Assembly (NCBI GenBank): GCA_947624755.1
Contig: CANQLQ010000109.1
Coordinates: 1 to 6,831 of the forward strand
DNA from: an uncultured Clostridia bacterium
GTDB lineage: Bacteria; Bacillota; Clostridia; Oscillospirales; Acutalibacteraceae
Direction of reading: 5' to 3'
Length of the DNA: 6,831 nt
Shown: piece after piece, positions 5,138-6,831 of the stretch
How positions within the stretch are numbered: position 1 is the stretch's first letter
Layout: every line of letters begins with the position of its first letter
The notes under the pieces: model-generated
What the model was told of the DNA's origin: nothing
Database searches by the model: none
What the model saw: the letters and a program-made list of their open reading frames with translations, nothing else
Made by a program: the position numbers and the translations under genes

Positions 5138-6831
5138 ATGGAATATAAAATGCTGTTTTCACCGATGAAAATCGGCAGCTCTGAAATAAAAAACAGAATA
5201 GTCATGCCGCCGATGCTTATGGGGCTTGCAAACCTTGACGGAACACCGAACGAAAAACTAATGAACTACTATGAAGAGCGTGCAAAGGGCGGAGCAGGCA
5301 TAATAATGTCTGAAATAACAAGAATCAATGACCGCACTGGCGCCGCAGCTTTTGCCCAGCTTGCAATAAGTCATGATTATCATATTGCACCTCTTTCGGA
5401 AATGGCAAGGCGTATACATAAACACGGCGCAAAATTTTTTATTCAGCTTCATCACCCGGGAAGACAGAATGTAGGACTGCTTGTCGGAACAGTTCCTTTG
5501 AGTATTCAAGCGGAAAGACTGACTAAGGGCGCATACCCAAAGCTTCTTTACAAAATAACGCCTAAATACGGTCCTATGCTTCTCGAACATAATATTGTTC
5601 CCTCGTCTGTTGCTCCGTCAAAATGCGAACCTGCATATTTTGCCGGAGGCAGGGTAAGAGCGCTTCGGCACGAAGAGATAAAAGAGCTTGAAAAGCAGTT
5701 TGTTGACGGCGCTGTTCGTGCTTTTAAAGCAGGCGCTGACGGTGTGGAGCTTCATGCTTCGCACGGCTATCTTATTCAGCAATTTTTAAGCCCGTACACA
5801 AACAGGCGTAACGATGAATACGGCGGCTCACCATACGTCTGCGAAACATCGAATACTGTTATTCTTCGCTCTGTTAAGCTTGAGTGCGGCAAAAGCTTCC
5901 CCGTAATTGTACGTCTTACGGCTGACGAATGTTATGAAAAAATCGGTCAGCCGGGTAAGGGCTACACTCTTGAGGACGGCGTTAAAATCGCAAAAGCCCT
6001 CGAAGAAAACGGCGTTGATGCGATTGATGTATCTTGTGCCGGTTATGATACTTTCAACTACTGGCTTGAGCCTGTCTCGTTTGAACCCGGCTGGCGAAAA
6101 TATATGGCAAAGGCAATCAAGGACGCAGTATCTGTTCCTGTTCTTGCCGCCAACCTTATCCGTTCGCCCGAGCAGGCCGAAAAACAGCTTCGGGAAGGAA
6201 CTCAAGACTTTGTTTCTCTCGGAAGACCGCATATTGCAGATCCCCATTGGGCAAACAAGGTTCAAAACGGCGAAACGGTAAAACGCTGTATTTGCTGCCT
6301 TAACTGCATTGAATCAATGCAGAATAATGCTTATATTGGCACTCACGGTGAATGTTCGGTAAATCCGTTTGTCGGACATGAAGGCGAAGAGCTTGTAAAA
6401 AACGGAAACGGCAGAAAGGTTGTTATTGTCGGCGCAGGGGCTGCCGGTTTGACTGCGGCGGATATTCTTGCGATTCGCGGCTTTGATGTTACCGTTATTG
6501 AAAAGAGCGGTAAGGCCGGAGGTCAGCTTATTCTTGCGTCCGCACCGCCGAAAAAAGGCAAGACGGCCTGGTTTATTGAAGATGCAATGGCCTCGTGTAA
6601 AAGTCACGGTGTTAAGTTTATTTTTGACACTGAGGCAACTGCAAATATGATAAAAGAAATGAATGCCGAGGCCGTAATCGCTGCAACCGGCAGCAATCCC
6701 GTAAAACCAAAATTTGTCGGCACATATAGCGATGATTTTGTATGTACTGCCGAGGATATTTTAAGCGGTAAAGTTAAGATTGAAAACAGCAGGGTAGCTC
6801 TTGTCGGCTCAGGCATGACCGGACTTGAAAC
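5138..6831 (+). CDS. Old-yellow-enzyme-type flavin/Fe-S ene-reductase, incomplete at the right edge
   Basis: The visible 564 codons match the three-part NADH:flavin oxidoreductases such as 2,4-dienoyl-CoA reductase, trimethylamine dehydrogenase and bile-acid BaiCD/BaiH. Family members reduce C=C bonds next to a carbonyl, passing electrons NAD(P)H to FAD to 4Fe-4S to FMN. Residues 1-380 form the FMN barrel (LFSPMKIG 6-13, KNRIVMPPM 18-26, FIQLHHPGR 101-109, ELHASHGYLIQQFLSP 204-219, NDEYGGS 225-231, SLGRPHIADP 360-369). The cluster cysteines are 384, 387, 390 and 406 (C-x2-C-x2-C-x15-C), with an extra Cys386. VGAGAAG (431-437) with Glu455 is the FAD fold, and VGSGMTG (556-562) begins the NAD(P)H fold before the sequence ends; the family usually has about 640-680 residues. 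About 40 extra residues lie between HPGR and APS (111-158). ATG 5138 has no good ribosome site; TTG 5123 is possible. It is co-directional with the dehydrogenase and likely in its operon. Confidence 0.93.
   Translation, partial: MEYKMLFSPMKIGSSEIKNRIVMPPMLMGLANLDGTPNEKLMNYYEERAKGGAGIIMSEITRINDRTGAAAFAQLAISHDYHIAPLSEMARRIHKHGAKFFIQLHHPGRQNVGLLVGTVPLSIQAERLTKGAYPKLLYKITPKYGPMLLEHNIVPSSVAPSKCEPAYFAGGRVRALRHEEIKELEKQFVDGAVRAFKAGADGVELHASHGYLIQQFLSPYTNRRNDEYGGSPYVCETSNTVILRSVKLECGKSFPVIVRLTADECYEKIGQPGKGYTLEDGVKIAKALEENGVDAIDVSCAGYDTFNYWLEPVSFEPGWRKYMAKAIKDAVSVPVLAANLIRSPEQAEKQLREGTQDFVSLGRPHIADPHWANKVQNGETVKRCICCLNCIESMQNNAYIGTHGECSVNPFVGHEGEELVKNGNGRKVVIVGAGAAGLTAADILAIRGFDVTVIEKSGKAGGQLILASAPPKKGKTAWFIEDAMASCKSHGVKFIFDTEATANMIKEMNAEAVIAATGSNPVKPKFVGTYSDDFVCTAEDILSGKVKIENSRVALVGSGMTGLE

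Overview
The window reads as ordinary chromosomal DNA of a low-GC Gram-positive anaerobe. A Clostridia/Oscillospiraceae-type gut organism is the best guess, inferred from the AT-rich spacers, AAAGGAG-type ribosome sites, a lipobox lipoprotein, and an iron-sulfur flavin oxidoreductase of the 2,4-dienoyl-CoA reductase/BaiCD type. No phage, CRISPR, rRNA or tRNA signal was seen.

Layout. On the minus strand at the left edge lie the first 27 codons of a lipoprotein gene (1-83) and a 58-codon, methionine-rich small protein (195-371), with a stem-loop between them. An AT-rich spacer (372-629) separates these from the plus-strand genes and holds a sigma-A-like promoter for trmL (630-1133), a tRNA wobble-base 2'-O-methyltransferase. 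A divergent cation diffusion facilitator (1139-2020) follows 5 bases later. A 180-bp GC-richer element with imperfect terminal inverted repeats (about 2037-2215) fills the next gap and looks like a dispersed miniature element. Then come a membrane-anchored calcineurin-like phosphoesterase (2286-3581, possibly from 2244) and a four-helix membrane protein of unknown role (3612-4097), closed by a clear intrinsic terminator (4105-4130). A new promoter (4156-4184) drives a short-chain dehydrogenase (4290-5096) and a flavin/Fe-S ene-reductase (5138 to the window end, incomplete). These two probably form a redox operon acting on a hydroxy/keto and an enone or enoyl group of an unknown substrate.

The most unusual signal is in the untranslated leaders. 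Ahead of trmL, a purine-rich AAAGGA lies 50 bases from the ATG, and almost all of the gap is one 15-base-pair RNA stem-loop; looping it out leaves a normal 10-base spacing. The phosphoesterase gene has the same arrangement with a smaller hairpin, again leaving 10 bases. Weaker versions precede the lipoprotein and the ene-reductase. The other genes use normal or merely weak sites. This may be a recurring translation-start layout, but it rests on hand-folding. No defence or biosynthetic system was found.
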